DNA of 64,000 nucleotides, taken from Climacteris rufus (Eukaryota; Chordata; Aves; Passeriformes; Climacteridae). The stretch covers positions 588,621 to 652,620 of the forward strand of contig VZRZ01003063.1 in assembly GCA_013398175.1 (NCBI GenBank), written 5' to 3'. A program made the translations under genes and the position numbers. This document shows positions 9,857 to 23,014 of the stretch, in pieces. The notes under the pieces are model-generated. The model had not been told where the DNA came from, did no database searches, and was given only the letters and a program-made list of their open reading frames with translations. The first letter of the stretch is position 1. Each line of letters starts with the position of its first letter.

Positions 9857-12800
9857 GGTAGGAGGAGGTGAGACAGGAGCCCTGGCAGACACACACAGTG
9901 TTCTCCCATCAGCTTTTCTCTCAGGGCAACCAAAGCTACCAAACCCAGAAACACCCCCACTGTGACAGAAAATAAACCCAGGGTGCCAGCCTGTGTTTCT
10001 TGGCTGGTTTAAAATTGGAGCACAGACATCACAATGTATGGATGTGAGATGGAACCTACAGTGTCTACCAAGTGCAGAATTAGATAAGTGTTGTCTCCTG
10101 GGTAAGAACAGGAGTGTCTCCACCTCCTCTCTGGCTGTGGGATCGAACATCAAGGAGCCTCACTAAGCTCTCATGGGGAAAATTCCTGCATGGAACTACA
10201 TCCCATGGCCACCTCAGGCGTTTCTTCCCAGCACACTGGTGTGTGCTGGGAGGCTGGGTCAGGCTCTTGCTGCAAGTTGTACAGAAAGCTCAGCCCTGGG
10301 AATCAACACCCCAAAACCAGCTCCTGCCACACATGACTTTTCAGCATCTAAATCCTTTACAGGCTTCAGAGCCCAGAGTCCAGGCTGAGAAAGGCTGCCC
10401 CCTCCAATATCTCTCCCCACACCAGTTAGGGGGAAAAGAGATGGATATCTTCTTATCTTGCTCCCAAAGCCATTAGAAGATCAGTGAAGATGAGTTTAGC
10501 ACATGCTCATTTAGGAAAGTCATCATGGACCTGCTTGTGGGGTTATTACTTTGTACAAGCAACTCTTGCTGCTGGTGCTGCTTCTCTCCCTCTCCAGTAA
10601 GTTCAACAAATCTGCTCCCTGGGCACTTAAACAAATACAAATGGCAGCACCATCATCTACCCTCTTGTTTCCAGCTGCCTGTGAGAGTTAAAGTAAAAAT
10701 CCATAAGAGGAAATTCAGCACAAATAAACCAAAGCTGAAAATCCATAAGAATAAGTGTGACACCTGTAAGCCAAAGGGGTTGGCAGGCAGGAGCAGCCCT
10801 ACTCTGTCATGTGAACAGCACGAGTCATTCACTCCAAATCCCTGCTCTGGCAGGTGATCTCCTCTTCCTCCTGCTCCTCCTCTCCTCCAGAAAGGAGCAG
10901 AGCAGCTGCCAATCTTCAACATTCTTGTAATGCAGTTAATGGGAATGTTTCTTCTCTTCAAAGAGGAATGCCAGTGAGAATACACTGTTCTGCTTTTGTC
11001 TTTGTTCAAGTGTTCCCTGCTGGCTTTACCTCCAGCTCAGGTGACCGGGATATGGTTCCCAGAGCCATTTCTTTAGGGATGCAGCACCCACAATAACCAC
11101 AGTGTTTGCAAGGAGAGAGGAAACCTCTCTGTGGCTGTGGATTCTTACCTGCAATCACAGGAAAGCCCACCTCAGATCCAATGTTGTCATTGGACAAATA
11201 CCCTCATGCCAGCAATCTTTGCATGGCAAATAAAATACATCTATCAAGGATCAAAGGTTCTAAAGCAGCAGCAGGAATTTGAGATGTGCTTTATTTCCTT
11301 GCCTCAGGCCTTTTAATGAGAGTTTCTTGTTAGAGGACATGGCTGGGGCTCCTTGTGCACAGTTTAAAGGAAAGTGAACATCACTGAAGCCACTGTAGTT
11401 TGTTATCTCCTCCCCAACCAGGGCTATCATCACCTAAAAGCTTTGCAAGCTAAAATAAAAGTGGCTTGGAAGGAGCTGTGAGATTGCTGTGAAAAGGCAG
11501 CTTGAAAATAGATCCTGACTGAAAGGAAAACCTCTCCTGGGAAACTTTCATGTACTGATGTGAAACAAACCCAGAGGGTTTGCTTTCAGTGCCTGCTGAG
11601 CTTCTGCAGGCAGTGTGGGTGTTAATGATCCTGGTGTCACACAAACCTGCTGACATTGGGAAATCAGCCTGGGCCACTCCCTGACAGACATCTTTCCCAC
11701 AGGAAAAAAAAAAAAAGGTGAGAAAAGGGGACGGTTCCTCACCAGAAATAATTCCCAGTTGCAGCTCCCCAAGTAGCAACATGTCTTTCCATGTCCTTCC
11801 CATCTCCTCCCACCAGTGCCACAGCACAGCCAAAGTTTCAGGGCTTCCCAGCTAATAATTCCCATTTACTACCTCAAAACTATGTCAGGTCGAATATTCT
11901 TCCCTAATTTTTCCACCTTGGAGCTGCTTTTTGGGAGCTGCATTTCTTCCTTTTCACTCACCCACTCAGCACTCCATTTGTCCTTTCAGTGTTGTTCTTC
12001 CCATCCTGTTCCACTCTTCCCTTGGCTCATGTCCCTTCCACCTCAGCCAAGCAACCTTCTCCTCTAAATCTATTAATTTTCTGTTCTAAATCTCATCCTC
12101 AAAGGTTCTTTCCTTGCTGCAGTCCCAACTGTCCCACACTGGCTGCTGCTCCGTGATGTCCCCAGTGCTGGCCATCAGCTCCCCTCACCACTGGCCACTG
12201 CACAGACCAGCCACCTGCCTGGATTTCCCTCTTAAAAATTTTAGGAGCATCTTGAAGGATGACAAAGAGCATTTTTCAGAGCCTGCATGGGGCAAGGACC
12301 GTGACAAGGGGGTATGGCAGCTTTTCCCCAGTGTCCATGAGCATCAGTTGCAGCAGGGAAAGTTTCAGTGCTGGGACGGCAGGAGGTGAAGCAGCACCAC
12401 AAACTCTCACAGCAGCACAGAGGCAACAAGGTCTGCGTTTTTCTGCCCACGTGCTCCTATCACCCATTCCTGAGCTCTTCCATGTGCTGAGCTGATCCCA
12501 TGTGGGAGCTTCCCGAGGAGCTCACATCAGGGCAAAAGCCACCAAACCCCATAAAAGCACTGAAATTTGAGTGAGAAAACCACTTCTCAAGCAATTTATT
12601 TCCCAATCTCTTCGAAGACACCTTATTTCAGGTGTGTTTGACACCTCCTTTTCCTCTGCAGAAGGTGCAGAATGTGTCAGGAGAGGAAAAAAGGGAAAAC
12701 CCCAATTGGTTCTAACTTCATTTCTGTAAGTGTCGCTTTCTGAGCGGAATATTACTGGAAAAGGTCTGTGCTGGAATTGTGGACATGTGGTTCATTGCTG

Positions 12801-14681
12801 GGCCATTTACATGTCATTGTCCCTGTGCATGAAGTGCTGCTTCAGGTCACGGGTGGCTTCTGGGCACTGACAGCTACTGTGACATTTTTCAGTCTTTTTC
12901 TAAAGAAATATGAAAGCCAAACTGCTGACATTCAGAGCTTCCTACTCAGATATATTTTTTGCCAGGGAAAGAAAGATTGTGTGTGGTTTAATCACTAATC
13001 AAACACACAAAAAGTTCCTTACCCAGCAGAGGATGGTTTTATCCCGTTAGTACTTTATCTGTGGAAATACATTTGTATTTTTGTTTCGTATATAAATCAG
13101 CATGGAAAAGTTATGCTTCTGTATTGGTCCAAAAGGGATGTTTTGCATGTTTTCTCTTTTATTCCCCTTTTTTTTTACTTTTTGACATGAAAAGGAGAAG
13201 TGATTTCTTAACAAAATCAAAATTTTCTTTGAGGAAGAGCTTGTTGTCATTAAGACATAACTTCAATTAATGAAGGGGTTTCCCTCCAAAAAACCCAACT
13301 GGTTAGACCTTAAATTCCTTACCAGCCTTTAGAGGCCCCTGCCTATCACAGATGGAGACAGAGGAGAGGGGTGGGAATGTGAAATTGGTTGGAAGAACTG
13401 ACAGCAGGGATTAGAGCACTGTCCCTTTTCCCTCCCTCCTCAGTCTGCCTTTGTCGTGTGTCCACATAAACCACAAGCTCTGATGAAAGGGCCTCAGAAG
13501 TCTTTGGACAAAAACTGCACCAGGATCAGAGCCCAGGAACTTCTTAATGAGCTCAGGAGGTCAAACCCTGCTGTGCCAACACCTCCTTGCCCATCCCTCC
13601 CCCATGGCAGCAGCTGTGCCAAAAGGCTGGGACCTCTTCCAAAGCCACCCCTGTGGCCTGAAAAGTCTTTCATGGGGCAGGAGGAACCATCACCACAGGC
13701 TTTTCTCTTCTCTTCTTTTCTTTGTATTGTTTGTTTTACTTTATTAAAAAAAAAGGAAATCTTTCTGGAGTGATTTAACAGTATTTATAATAACTCCTCA
13801 CAAAGTTGGGGGCCACATTTCATTTACCTCTGGAATATAAAAAGAGCTTGTTTACCCCCTTTTTCATTGGACTCAAATATGCCCTGTTTCTATGGCAACT
13901 TTAACACTTCCCAGCTCTAACTGTTGCACAGGCAGAAAGTGTTTAACCCTTGGAAGTGTGTGGATCTGAATCTTTTGGAATCAATACCAAAATAATGACC
14001 CTTCATTACATTGTCAGGCTGCATCTGACAAAAGATGGGGCAGGGGTTTTGTCTTATTTTGTGAAAAATATCCCACCCCACTGCTTATTAACTCAGGTGA
14101 GGAAGAGAAGCAAGGAGTTATTGGTATGCTTGGATTTATGGCCAGGGTGATGCATCAGAGATTAAAAAGGTTTCAGCATTGAGAGTTCATGGTGCCAAAC
14201 TTCCAAATCTAAGAATTTAACTTAAAATGTGTGGGATCCTTAACAAAGCCCATCAGGACAAGTTTATTTTTAGAACAGCTTGGTGTAACCCAAGCCCCAG
14301 GTTGGAACCTGCCACAGGTGTCACTCACAGTGTGGTCATCCCTCTGCCAAGTGTCCATACTATGAGAACATCTTCATGAAAAAAAACTGCTTTACTTACT
14401 TCTTCTCCCTCCTTCCTTACCTCCACACAACCCCTTTCTTTCACAGCTGGACCTGAAGCAGCTCATGGCACACCACGCTTCCTTCTGGTTGGAATTCACA
14501 CATTCCCAGCTGGATAATGCCTTGCAGATAACATTGGAAAAGATATCTAAATATTCTTAGCTTCTAGGATGGTTGTGATCTGGATTTAAGTGCCGTGGCA
14601 AAACAAGTGGCTCAAATATGCACTGCCAGAACTTACCTGGTGATGAAAAATTCAATGACAGTCGAGTATAAATCTCAACTT
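9857..14681. other. Unique non-coding DNA with minor low-complexity tracts
   Basis: No gene is supported in this 4.8-kb stretch. It holds a pyrimidine-rich CTC tract (about 10857-10889), a pair of similar 16-base stretches about 41 bases apart (near 10697 and 10738, AAAATCCATAAGA shared) and an A-run near 11703-11715. Frames reach 127 codons but overlap on opposite strands and lack domains. Confidence 0.5.
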
Positions 14682-15250
14682 ACAGAATAATGAAATCCCA
14701 GAATGGTTTGGGTTGGAAGGGACCTTAAATTCATCTAATTCCACCCCCTGCCATGGGCAGGGACACCTTCCACTGTCCCAGGTTGCTCCAAGCCCCATCC
14801 AACCTGGCCTTGGGCACTGCCAGGGAGGGGGCAGCCACAGCTTCTCTGGGCACCCTGTGCCAGGGCCTCCCCACCCTCCCAGGGAACAATTCCATCCCAA
14901 TATCCCATCTAACCCTGCCCTCTGTCAGTGTGAAGCCATTCCCCCTTGTCCTGTCCCTCCAGTTCCTGATGAATTGTCCCTCCCTGGCTTCCCTGTAGCC
15001 CCTTCAGGCCAGGAAGGAGCTGTGAGGTCTCCACACAACCTTCCCTTCTCCAGGCTGAACATTCCCAGCTCTCCCAGCCTGGCTCCACAGGGGAGCTGCT
15101 CCAGTCCCATAAAGAACTTCGTGCCCTCCTCTGGAATTGCTCCAGCTGTCCCACATCCTTCTTATGTTTGGGGCACCAGACCTGGACACAGCACTGCAGG
15201 TGAGGTCTCACATCTCACAGTCAGAATTCCCTGCTCCAGAAATCAGCCTC
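14682..15250 (-). mobile_element. CR1 LINE 3' region, about 570 bp (type A)
   Basis: This is the longest minus-strand CR1 copy in the window. It starts TAATGAAATCCCAGAATGG, passes through the full conserved 3' block, continues into CAGTGTGAAGCCATTCCCCC, TCCAGGCTGAACATTCCCAGC and GTTTGGGGCACCAGACCTGG, and fades near 15250. The 183-codon plus-strand frame over it is antisense to CR1 and not a gene. The CR1 reverse-transcriptase domain is absent because of 5' truncation. Confidence 0.94.
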
Positions 15251-16290
15251 ATTGCTCTCCTTGATTTCAAACAGAGGATGTGGTGAGGTGGAAAATTTGC
15301 AATGTTTCTGTATTTGCTGCTTTATGAACTCCAGAGCAGGGGCTTCCAGCCTTTCAGACTTCATTACATCACATAAATTGGGCATTGCTTTTGGGTGGCA
15401 TCACTGGAAAAGTAATGGTTTGGGAAGGAGAAGGCAAAGTAGGAAAACAATAAAGAAAATAATTTAAAAGGACAAAAGCAATTAAAGAGTTAAAGCATCC
15501 CATTTTGAAGTATAATAGCAGGAGTGACTCATGAAGAGCCCTTTTCTCTCAGAGCTAAGCTCAGTGTGTGTGGAAATACTCGCAAATAGACTCTTCCCTA
15601 AGGGAGGTCTGTTTAGCCAGATATTTGTTACAAACAAAAAGTTTTCAAAATCTATATTAATCTTGTCACATGCACTGGAGACCTTTTCATTGTGTCCAGG
15701 CCTAGGACTCCGAAGAGCTGTTGAGGTTTGCAGCCACATTCCTGTCCCCCTGTGCCTGCTCTACTGCAGTCCAGGAGATTACATTGCCACCTTCCCCCAT
15801 CAGCAGGGAACTCCAGGGCACTGACCAAATCACAGCCTGGATGTGAAGAACAGGACAGCAAATTTTCCTTGAAGAAAACACTCCCATTGTGATGAAAAAA
15901 CATTATTTTTTCCCCAGCCTGTCCCATCTCTTTGCTCACCACTTGCAGCTTCTGAGGTAAGAAGTGCAGGAGGAAATGCTGCAGGAACCAGGAGGGAAAC
16001 TACCCTGGGATACTGCCTTGTAACAGGGGTTATGGAAGGGGTAAAGCAGCTTGGGAATCTTTTCTATGAGCTTTGCAGAGGCTTTGATGAGGTATTTTCC
16101 TTCTGTGTGTCTACCAGAAGAACATTTGCTGAGCTGCTTTTTCCTTGTATGAGACTAAATAATCCCTATCTCTCAATAATATCCCTCAGATGAATTTCAG
16201 TGACCACACTGCTAAGGACAATATCATCTTTCTCAAAGTTTTGAGCATTGGCTTGGGAAAAAAACTTGCATTCTTCAAAAACATTATAAA
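15251..16290. other. Unique non-coding DNA
   Basis: No gene or mobile element was recognised between the CR1 and the SINE. Overlapping frames of up to 97 codons look random. Confidence 0.5.
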
Positions 16291-16429
16291 AACGCTCATT
16301 TAAAGCATGGTGCTGACAATCTCAAGGTTGTGGGTTCAATCCTTGTATGAGCCATTCACTGAAGAGTTGGGTTCTGTGTTCCTTGTGGGTCCATTCCAGC
16401 TCAGAATGTTCTGGGATTCTGGGATTCTG
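16291..16429 (+). mobile_element. tRNA-Ile-like SINE with CR1-type tail (TguSINE1-like)
   Basis: The head, about 16293-16354, resembles a tRNA-Ile gene from the D-arm onward: GCTCATTTAAAGCATGGTGC, an anticodon-arm region, then AGGTTGTGGGTTCAATCC and a GTATGAGCCA 3' end. GGTTCAATCC (16333-16342) fits the pol III B box; the A box is eroded. After a short unrelated body comes a CR1 3' tail, GGGTCCATTCCAGCTCAGAA, ending in two GGATTCTG units. A tRNA-Ile head with a CR1 tail is the described architecture of the songbird SINE TguSINE1, which is thought to be mobilised by CR1 machinery. Family assignment is from memory of that architecture; target-site duplications were not found. Confidence 0.82.
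16333..16342 (+). promoter_or_regulatory. Pol III B-box within the SINE
   Basis: GGTTCAATCC fits the internal pol III B-box consensus GGTTCRANNCC and sits at the T-arm position of the tRNA-like head. The A box upstream is degenerate, so transcription today is doubtful. Confidence 0.65.
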
Positions 16430-19209
16430 TTGCTGGGGCCAAGGTAGAAAAACAAGGAGCAAAAAAAGATCCAAATTGGACAGACTGCAGGTACAATTGT
16501 GTATATTCTACGTGGTCACTGCATGATTTTAAATACTCATATTTCAGAAATAAAGGAACAAAGAGGATGAGGAATGACAGGCAACCAGCAAAAGGAAAGG
16601 AAAGCCCTGCATGTCACAGCATCCTGGATACACACCATGAATATCCCACCAGAGCACACTCCAGCTGATTCACTGACAGACAAATCTGTCCCTGGTAATC
16701 CCAGATTTCCCTGAGATTCTGTTTTCCAGCATTCAGGCTGAGAAAGGGTGAAAGCATAAATTCCAGCAAGTGTTCCTGGCAGAAGGGCTGAGCACCAGGT
16801 TGGCCAGTGCGAGGATTCCATCCAAGTGCAGAGATTCCAGAGTGGGATTGCAGCAGGCAGGGGTCAGGATGAGAAACAGTGGTTGTTCCCCCTGGAGAAA
16901 TGTGAGAAGAGTAGCAGAGTGTCCCATCCAACCCACAGACCTGAAGCTCTCTTATTTGGCATTCACAGGGAAAGCTTGCAGGGAAAAAAGGGAGAAAATG
17001 AAAGTAAAATGAATGCATAAATAGCTGCAAAGCCCACCAATGGATGCATTTTCAGGGAGTAAAGATGGAGCTGCCTGTGGATTTGCAATGCTGAATTTGA
17101 AGAATGCTGAAAATGAAGAGGTATTCAGCATCCTTCTTCACTTTCACTGCCAGCCAAAAAATCAGTGCAAGACAAATATAGTGTCAGAGAGATAAATAAA
17201 GAGGAAATTACTACTGTGGATCCTTAAAAAGGAAAAAAAAAAGAAAAGACCAACACACATAAAGGCAAAAAGTCACAACATTAACAATAGTGAGAAGATA
17301 AAATTGCCCCACTGACATTATTCTTTAATGTTGTGATCCATAAGGATGAAAATCAAAGTATCAAATTAAGCTGGCAAGACAAATTCATATTAAAGGCAAA
17401 GTGGATTAATAGGGAACCTGTCCTTATGTGGTTTTCTGGAGTGGATGTTTAACTGAACCAAAACATACGCAAAATATTGGATATTCTGATGTGATTTGTG
17501 TTCTCTGCTGTGATGTTTGAGGGTGGGCTTCATTGTAAGCTTTATTTCCATCAAATCTAAAACAGGGTCCTGTACAACACACACAGTGTTTTATCTTCTA
17601 CCTCTTAGTCCATGAGAAAGAAACATTTGACTTTTAGAAGTCGATTTTAAAACTCAGGCCACACCAAGCATTAGCAAGAAGGGTTTGTTTTCTTAAAATA
17701 TGTGGGCAATTGGAATGAGTATCACTGCACTACAGCAACCTTTTCATTGAACCCAGACTTATTGAGCTTAACTGCCTGTACACTAATTAAAGCATCTCTC
17801 ATCCTGTTTGTCCTATTCAGCACTACACTGTGAGCTCAGAATGGCTTTCACAAAGCCCAGGCAGTGATAAGTGTTAATGGTATTTTATTATTTCTCAACT
17901 GCAATGAAGATATTTCTTTGGCTGCGGGCAAAAACCTCCAGGGAGTAAAAGAAATGCCTAAGAGTGGGAACATGCCCTCAGGGCATCACTGCTTCACCAT
18001 CTGCACTCTGAAGTCTGGCCATAAAGCTTTTCACCACGGCTTGGGCAATGGAAAGACACCCATCCGTTTCCCTGGAAGCTGCCTTTGTGCACGGTGTCTC
18101 TCCAGAGCAGGGTGCTCTGAGGGATGTGCAAGGAGCAGAGAGAGTTATTGGAGGGCCACATGAAGGAATGGGCAATGAAGCTGATTCAGTGACTGGCACA
18201 GGGGGAAAAATGACAGGATCACCTGGGACAGGCAGAGTATTTATGGGATGCTGTTTGATATAAATAAGAGCCTTTGGAAAGAGGCAGTGATGACTCGTGA
18301 GATCCACGGGAATGGCCCTGTGCTGTCAGTGGTGCCAGTGGAAACCTCAGCAACCAGGAAACTGCAAGGCAGGACAGAGAAACTGAAGGAAACAAAGAGC
18401 TTGGAGACTTTCCTGTGTGTCTGTGCCTTCTGCATCCCTCTGCTGAGATGCTGGAGGTGGCCAGGGCCAGAGGACATCACTCCCTAACCCTGCTGCCACC
18501 TCTGGAGAGGCTCCCTCATGTTTTCCTTCCTCTCTGCACCATGAGGAAACTCTGTCTGAGCTGCTGAGATTGACATTATATAAACATCAGACATCAAATA
18601 TTAATTAGGAAACCATGAATTAGAGTAACATTAAAAAAATGCTGTCTCTTAGCAACTCAGCTTCTCCAGTCTCAAATAAAGAATTAGAATATGACAACGT
18701 CGCATTATTTTCCAGTAAATTTGAAATTTGGCTTGATTAAAGCTTATGCCTTAGCTGGATTACCAAACAAGTAACTGGCAGCTACTAGGGATAAAGCTAG
18801 GGATAAATATTTTTTGTCCTTCTATGTGATGGGGATAAAAGTCCTGTGTTGCTGTTTCAACAGTGCTGTGTATGAGACACAATTAATTTCAGGCAATTGC
18901 TGCAAGGATCTGAGCATTTCCATCAGCACTGAAGCCCAGATCAGCTCCCTGGTGACTCTGAGTGTGCTGTTTTAAAGGACACAGGTTCAGAGACCAGGAC
19001 TGGAAGCTGCAGAACAAGATTCAGGAGTGGATGTGTCTACAGAAACTTTATTCCCAAGACTCTGCAAATCCAAACTCACTTTAGGGTCTAATGGCAGTAA
19101 ATGTCAAGGAGTTCCTGAGATCCCCCTGATTTTCCACTCTTTGAAGTTTCCACATTATAATAACATTTTGCTTGGATGTTTATAGAGACCTATGCATGAT
19201 CCTGCCAGT
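16430..19209. other. Unique non-coding DNA
   Basis: No gene is supported. An A-rich stretch lies near 17230-17250. The part from about 18580 to 18740 is AT-rich, unusually free of repeats and conserved-looking, but that is untested. Frames of up to 138 codons on opposing strands at 16.6-17.0 kb show no domain. Confidence 0.5.
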
Positions 19210-19531
19210 ACTCAAATGGGGCTACAAGAAGACTGGAGAGGGGGTTTTGATGAGGGCATGGAGTGTCAGGACAAGGGGGAATGGCTTTAAGCTGAAGGAG
19301 GACACAGTTAGATGGGATATTGGGAAGGAATTGTTCCCTGTGAGGGTGGGGAGGCCCTGGCACAGGGTGCCCAGAGAAGCTGTGGCTGCCCCAGCCCTGG
19401 AAGTGTCCAAGGCCAGGTTGGACGGGGCTTGGAGCAACCTGGGACAGTGGAAGGTGTCCCTGCCCATGGCAGGGGATGGAATGGGATGAGCTTTAATGTC
19501 CCTTCCAACACAAACCATTCTGGGTTTCCAT
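19210..19531 (+). mobile_element. CR1 LINE 3' region, plus strand (type A)
   Basis: Sense-orientation CR1: GGAATGGCTTTAAGCTGAAG, a GATGGGATATTGGGAAGGAA block, CTGGCACAGGGTGCCCAGAG, CAGTGGAAGGTGTCCCTGCC and a terminus CCAACACAAACCATTCTGGG. About 320 bp remain, 5'-truncated. The 105-codon plus frame and its antisense shadows are repeat translations. Confidence 0.94.
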
Positions 19532-22500
19532 GGTGAAGCCTAAGCTGCTGCATATTCTGCAAAATCCAATACAGTTATCCAAACACAACACAGCTCAAAG
19601 CCTTCAAAATTCAATTCAGATTTAAATAAAAATAAAACTTATCAAAAGAAAGCCTTCAGAGTCAAATTCAGCTGCTTGAAGGCCACTCACAGCTGTGATT
19701 TTTACACAGGTATCCACTGACACCTATGCAAGTGGCTTTGAAGAGGAGTGAGCCCAGGGCACAGTAAGCTGACAAAATCTGGGGAGATTCACCCCAAAGC
19801 TGGATTGTCATTGATGTGACACTTCTCTGGGTCCCCCAACAGAATCCTCATCTTGGTGGTGCAAACAGGGACAACTTCAAAGCCAAACCCCACTGAGAGG
19901 TGAGACAAAGCCCACAGCTTGGTAGTAGAGCCAGAAACAGCCCATGGCTCTCCCAAGCCCAGCTTAACACTTCACCTGTCCAGTCATTATCCCACCAACC
20001 ATGGCAATAAAATCCTGGTGCTTGTCTCCAGATAAACACACATTATTTTTCCCATAAAAGAAAATGAGGCGAAGGAATAACCACAGCTCTCTTGCCTATG
20101 GCACATGAAATATAATTTAAAATCCTCCCAGCTCATCATAAAATCTAATCATTGTTTAAAACGGTAGAAGATACAGTCTTTGAAACTTTTAAATATTTAA
20201 TTTGCATCTTTTTAAATCAAAGGCAAAGTTTGGATTGCAAGGTGCAATGAGGAAAGGGAATACTTTTTGTTCTGGTAAACACAAGCATAGCCTGTTTCTA
20301 ATGAGTAGCAATCAAGAGACACTGCAGGGACACAGAACATAAAACAAAATAGCGAGAGAATCCAATATGCTGCTATTCCTGGCAGTTCTAAAAATTAATT
20401 TAAACCTGCATCCATTACAAGAGTAATGGAAAAGTAGAGCTCCATGTCTGTAAATATTAGAACCGTGGCTGATAGCCTCATTTCCTCCCCCAGCTCAATT
20501 AAATATGGCACCTTACAGCTAAATTACACAATGTGGCCACAGTCTGTAAACAAAACAATCACTGTTACAAATGTTTGTGCCTAATAAATAGATGTACTGT
20601 TGTATTAGGGAGAGTTATGCTTCATGCAATAGATGTTCCCTTCCAAACAGGTATATCTCTTATTAAGCATTTGATTATTCATTTCTCCCTCCCCAAAATG
20701 ATAGCACAGACAGAAGCCTTCTGCTGTTGCATCTTCTGCAAATCACACCCAAAATCTTAATAAAGTAGCTCCCAGTCTGCTTCAGACCTAATACTCCCAG
20801 ACCGTTGTACGTTGTCAGCCTGACCCAGATGCTTAAAATGCATTAATGTTTATGCTTTAAACTGGAAAAACAATCATTGAGGATGATAATCCAAGAATCA
20901 GCCTGTGCTCCACTGCCCCTCGGTGGATTTGACTGCCTGATCTTTTCTCATCCTTGTGTAACCCCAGCATCCCTGCTTCATTTAATTCCTTAAGCTTTAA
21001 TTAAAAAACAGCAATGAAAGCCAGCAAGACAAAGAAGCTGAAAACTCCTTTATAGCTCACGGAACAGCCAATATTGCTTGGAGAAGAGACAGCAAACACC
21101 ACAGCCGAATACAAAGGTGGCCCACTGCAGCTTAATCTCTCTTCTGTTGTATCCTGCCGAGGAATACTTCACAGAGCTGCTCTTTTATTTGTGCTCTGGC
21201 ACCAGGGCAAGAGGAAACCATCAAACTTGTACAGGAGTTTGTACATCAGACTCACATCCTTTGGTCTGTTCCCTCCTCCTGGCTCGGAACGCTGAGTGCG
21301 GGTTCTGCTGAACTGACTCCAGGGGAATAACAACAGAATGTTATTGTAGGTGCATGTTTTCTGGAACACCAAGTCCCCACCTCAGTGACACTGTCACAAA
21401 GCTGCAGGTGCTGTTCTGGTGTGGGGCTTCAAGAAGTGGTCAAACCAAGTTCCAGTGGCCAGGTGAGGTCGATGCTGGGACAGCCCAGCTCGTTATGGAC
21501 GTGTGGGTGCACCAAGAGCAATTGGCTTCAAACCCAGGCACAAATGGCCCTCCCACCACAGGGACAACGGGAGAGTTCCCAGGGGCCCAGACTGTGCCAA
21601 GGGCAAGCTTTCCTCACTCAGAAACTCTCAGAGCAAGGAATTCCCCATGCCCATCCCAAAGCAGAGGCACTTTGAGGTGCCGACCACCCCACCTGACACA
21701 GCACTTACACTGTGTGCTCCAGCTCTTTATTTTATTTGAAGCTCCAGCAGCTGAAGGAGCAGTTTTGATCATGTTCTGAGTGGTTTTCGTTGTTTCAGCT
21801 GAAGCTGTGATCACTGAAGGTGGGCAAGGAATGCTTTTCCCTGTTTCAGGAGCCTTTGGATGGATTTAGGTTTTCTCTTGTCACCTAATCAAACAGAAAT
21901 ATGTTTATCTACAAGTTTACTCACTGACTAACTTTAGGCCAAGTGAAAGACAGATTTTGTTGGAGTTTCTTTATTTTTTGCATGTATATTACAGTTAACT
22001 TGCAGTTCAGAATAAAGTCATAAGTGAATCAAGAAAACTTATATTAATCTTTTCAAGTGTTTTCAAGGAATTCTTAAATGGAAACAAAAGCAAACAAAAA
22101 ACCAAAACAACAACAACAAAAGCCAACCAAAAACTAATCAAGATGCTCGACAGAAACAGGCTTTACCACAAAATGTCTCTTTTGACAAACTGGTGTATTT
22201 GGATGAAAATAAATAACACAAATGGATCTGTAATTGTTCTAAATTGTTCAAGTTCTGGCATTCCCAGTACACTCTATGTGGCATCACTCCGTTTGATTCT
22301 GCATTTCCAAAAGAGAGCTGAACCCTTTTGGAACCCTGGTCTCCTCACCCACCAGGGCCAATCCTGTCTAAAATGTTGCCTTATAAAGTGGTTTTCACAC
22401 AGTTTCATTTAAGGCTGCTGAAGCCAGAAGCAAATGCAGGCACAGCCATCTCTGAGCAGTGAATGATGTTTGTGTCAAAATGACAGAAAGTGGAGCAGAA

Positions 22501-22549
22501 GGCCCCAGTGTTTTACATATCCTAATGCAAGCAAAATTGTGGAGCACAG
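19532..22549. other. Unique DNA, part with conserved-noncoding look
   Basis: No gene or mobile element was recognised. From about 20440 to 20900 the sequence is AT-rich, free of repeats and dense in TAAT, CATTAA and ATTAAA motifs, like many vertebrate developmental enhancers; no alignment was possible. An A/CAA-rich low-complexity patch lies at 22081-22136. Frames at 21.3-21.8 kb (up to 141 codons) overlap in several phases and look random. Confidence 0.45.
22081..22136 (+). repeat. A-rich / CAA low-complexity tract
   Basis: An A-rich run containing ACAACAACAACAAAAG. It is simple low-complexity DNA with no adjoining element from which it could be a tail. Confidence 0.7.
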
Positions 22550-23014
22550 CACTGAGATCCCAGCTGGAGCACTGAATCCAGCCCTGGCATTCCCAGTACA
22601 AGAAAGACATGGACTTGTGAGAGCACGTCTAGAGGAGGGACACAGAGATGCTCTGGGGGATGGAGACAGGCTGAGGGAGTTGGGGTGTTCAGCCTTGAGG
22701 AGAGAAGGATTTGGTGACACCTTATGGCAGCATTTCAATATATTAAAAAGGCTGATAGGAAAACATTTTTGTAGCAATTCCTATAGAGACAGGACCGGGG
22801 GCAACAGATTGGACATAAGGAAAAAGGTGTTTCAGATAAGGATGGTGAGGCCCTGGCACAGGGTGCCCAGAGAAGCTGTGGCTGCCCCATCCCTGGAAGT
22901 GCCCAAGGCCAGGTTGGATGGGGCTTGGAGCAGCCTGGGATAGTGGAAGGTGTGGGACTGGAGGGGCTTTAAGGTCCCTTCCAACCCAAACCATTCTGGG
23001 AATATATTATTCTG
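22550..23014 (+). mobile_element. CR1 LINE 3' region, about 465 bp (type A)
   Basis: Sense CR1 with CAGCTGGAGCACTGAATCC, GACAGGCTGAGGGAGTTGGG, GTTCAGCCTTGAGGAGAGAA, GATTGGACATAAGGAAAAAG, GCCCTGGCACAGGGTGCCCA and the terminus CCAACCCAAACCATTCTGGG followed by ATTATTCTG. The block normally describing CCATGGCAGGGG before the terminus is shortened. The 157-codon frame crossing it is a repeat translation. No polymerase domain remains. Confidence 0.93.

Noticed and set aside
14713..15264. 183-codon plus-strand frame
   Set aside because: It lies antisense over a minus-strand CR1; its residues repeat in frames over the other CR1 copies.
16293..16354. Functional tRNA-Ile gene
   Set aside because: The 5' acceptor and A box are eroded, the anticodon arm does not fold properly, and a CR1 tail follows; it is a SINE head.
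22470..22943. 157-codon plus-strand frame
   Set aside because: Largely CR1 3' region; not the CR1 polymerase and not a host gene.
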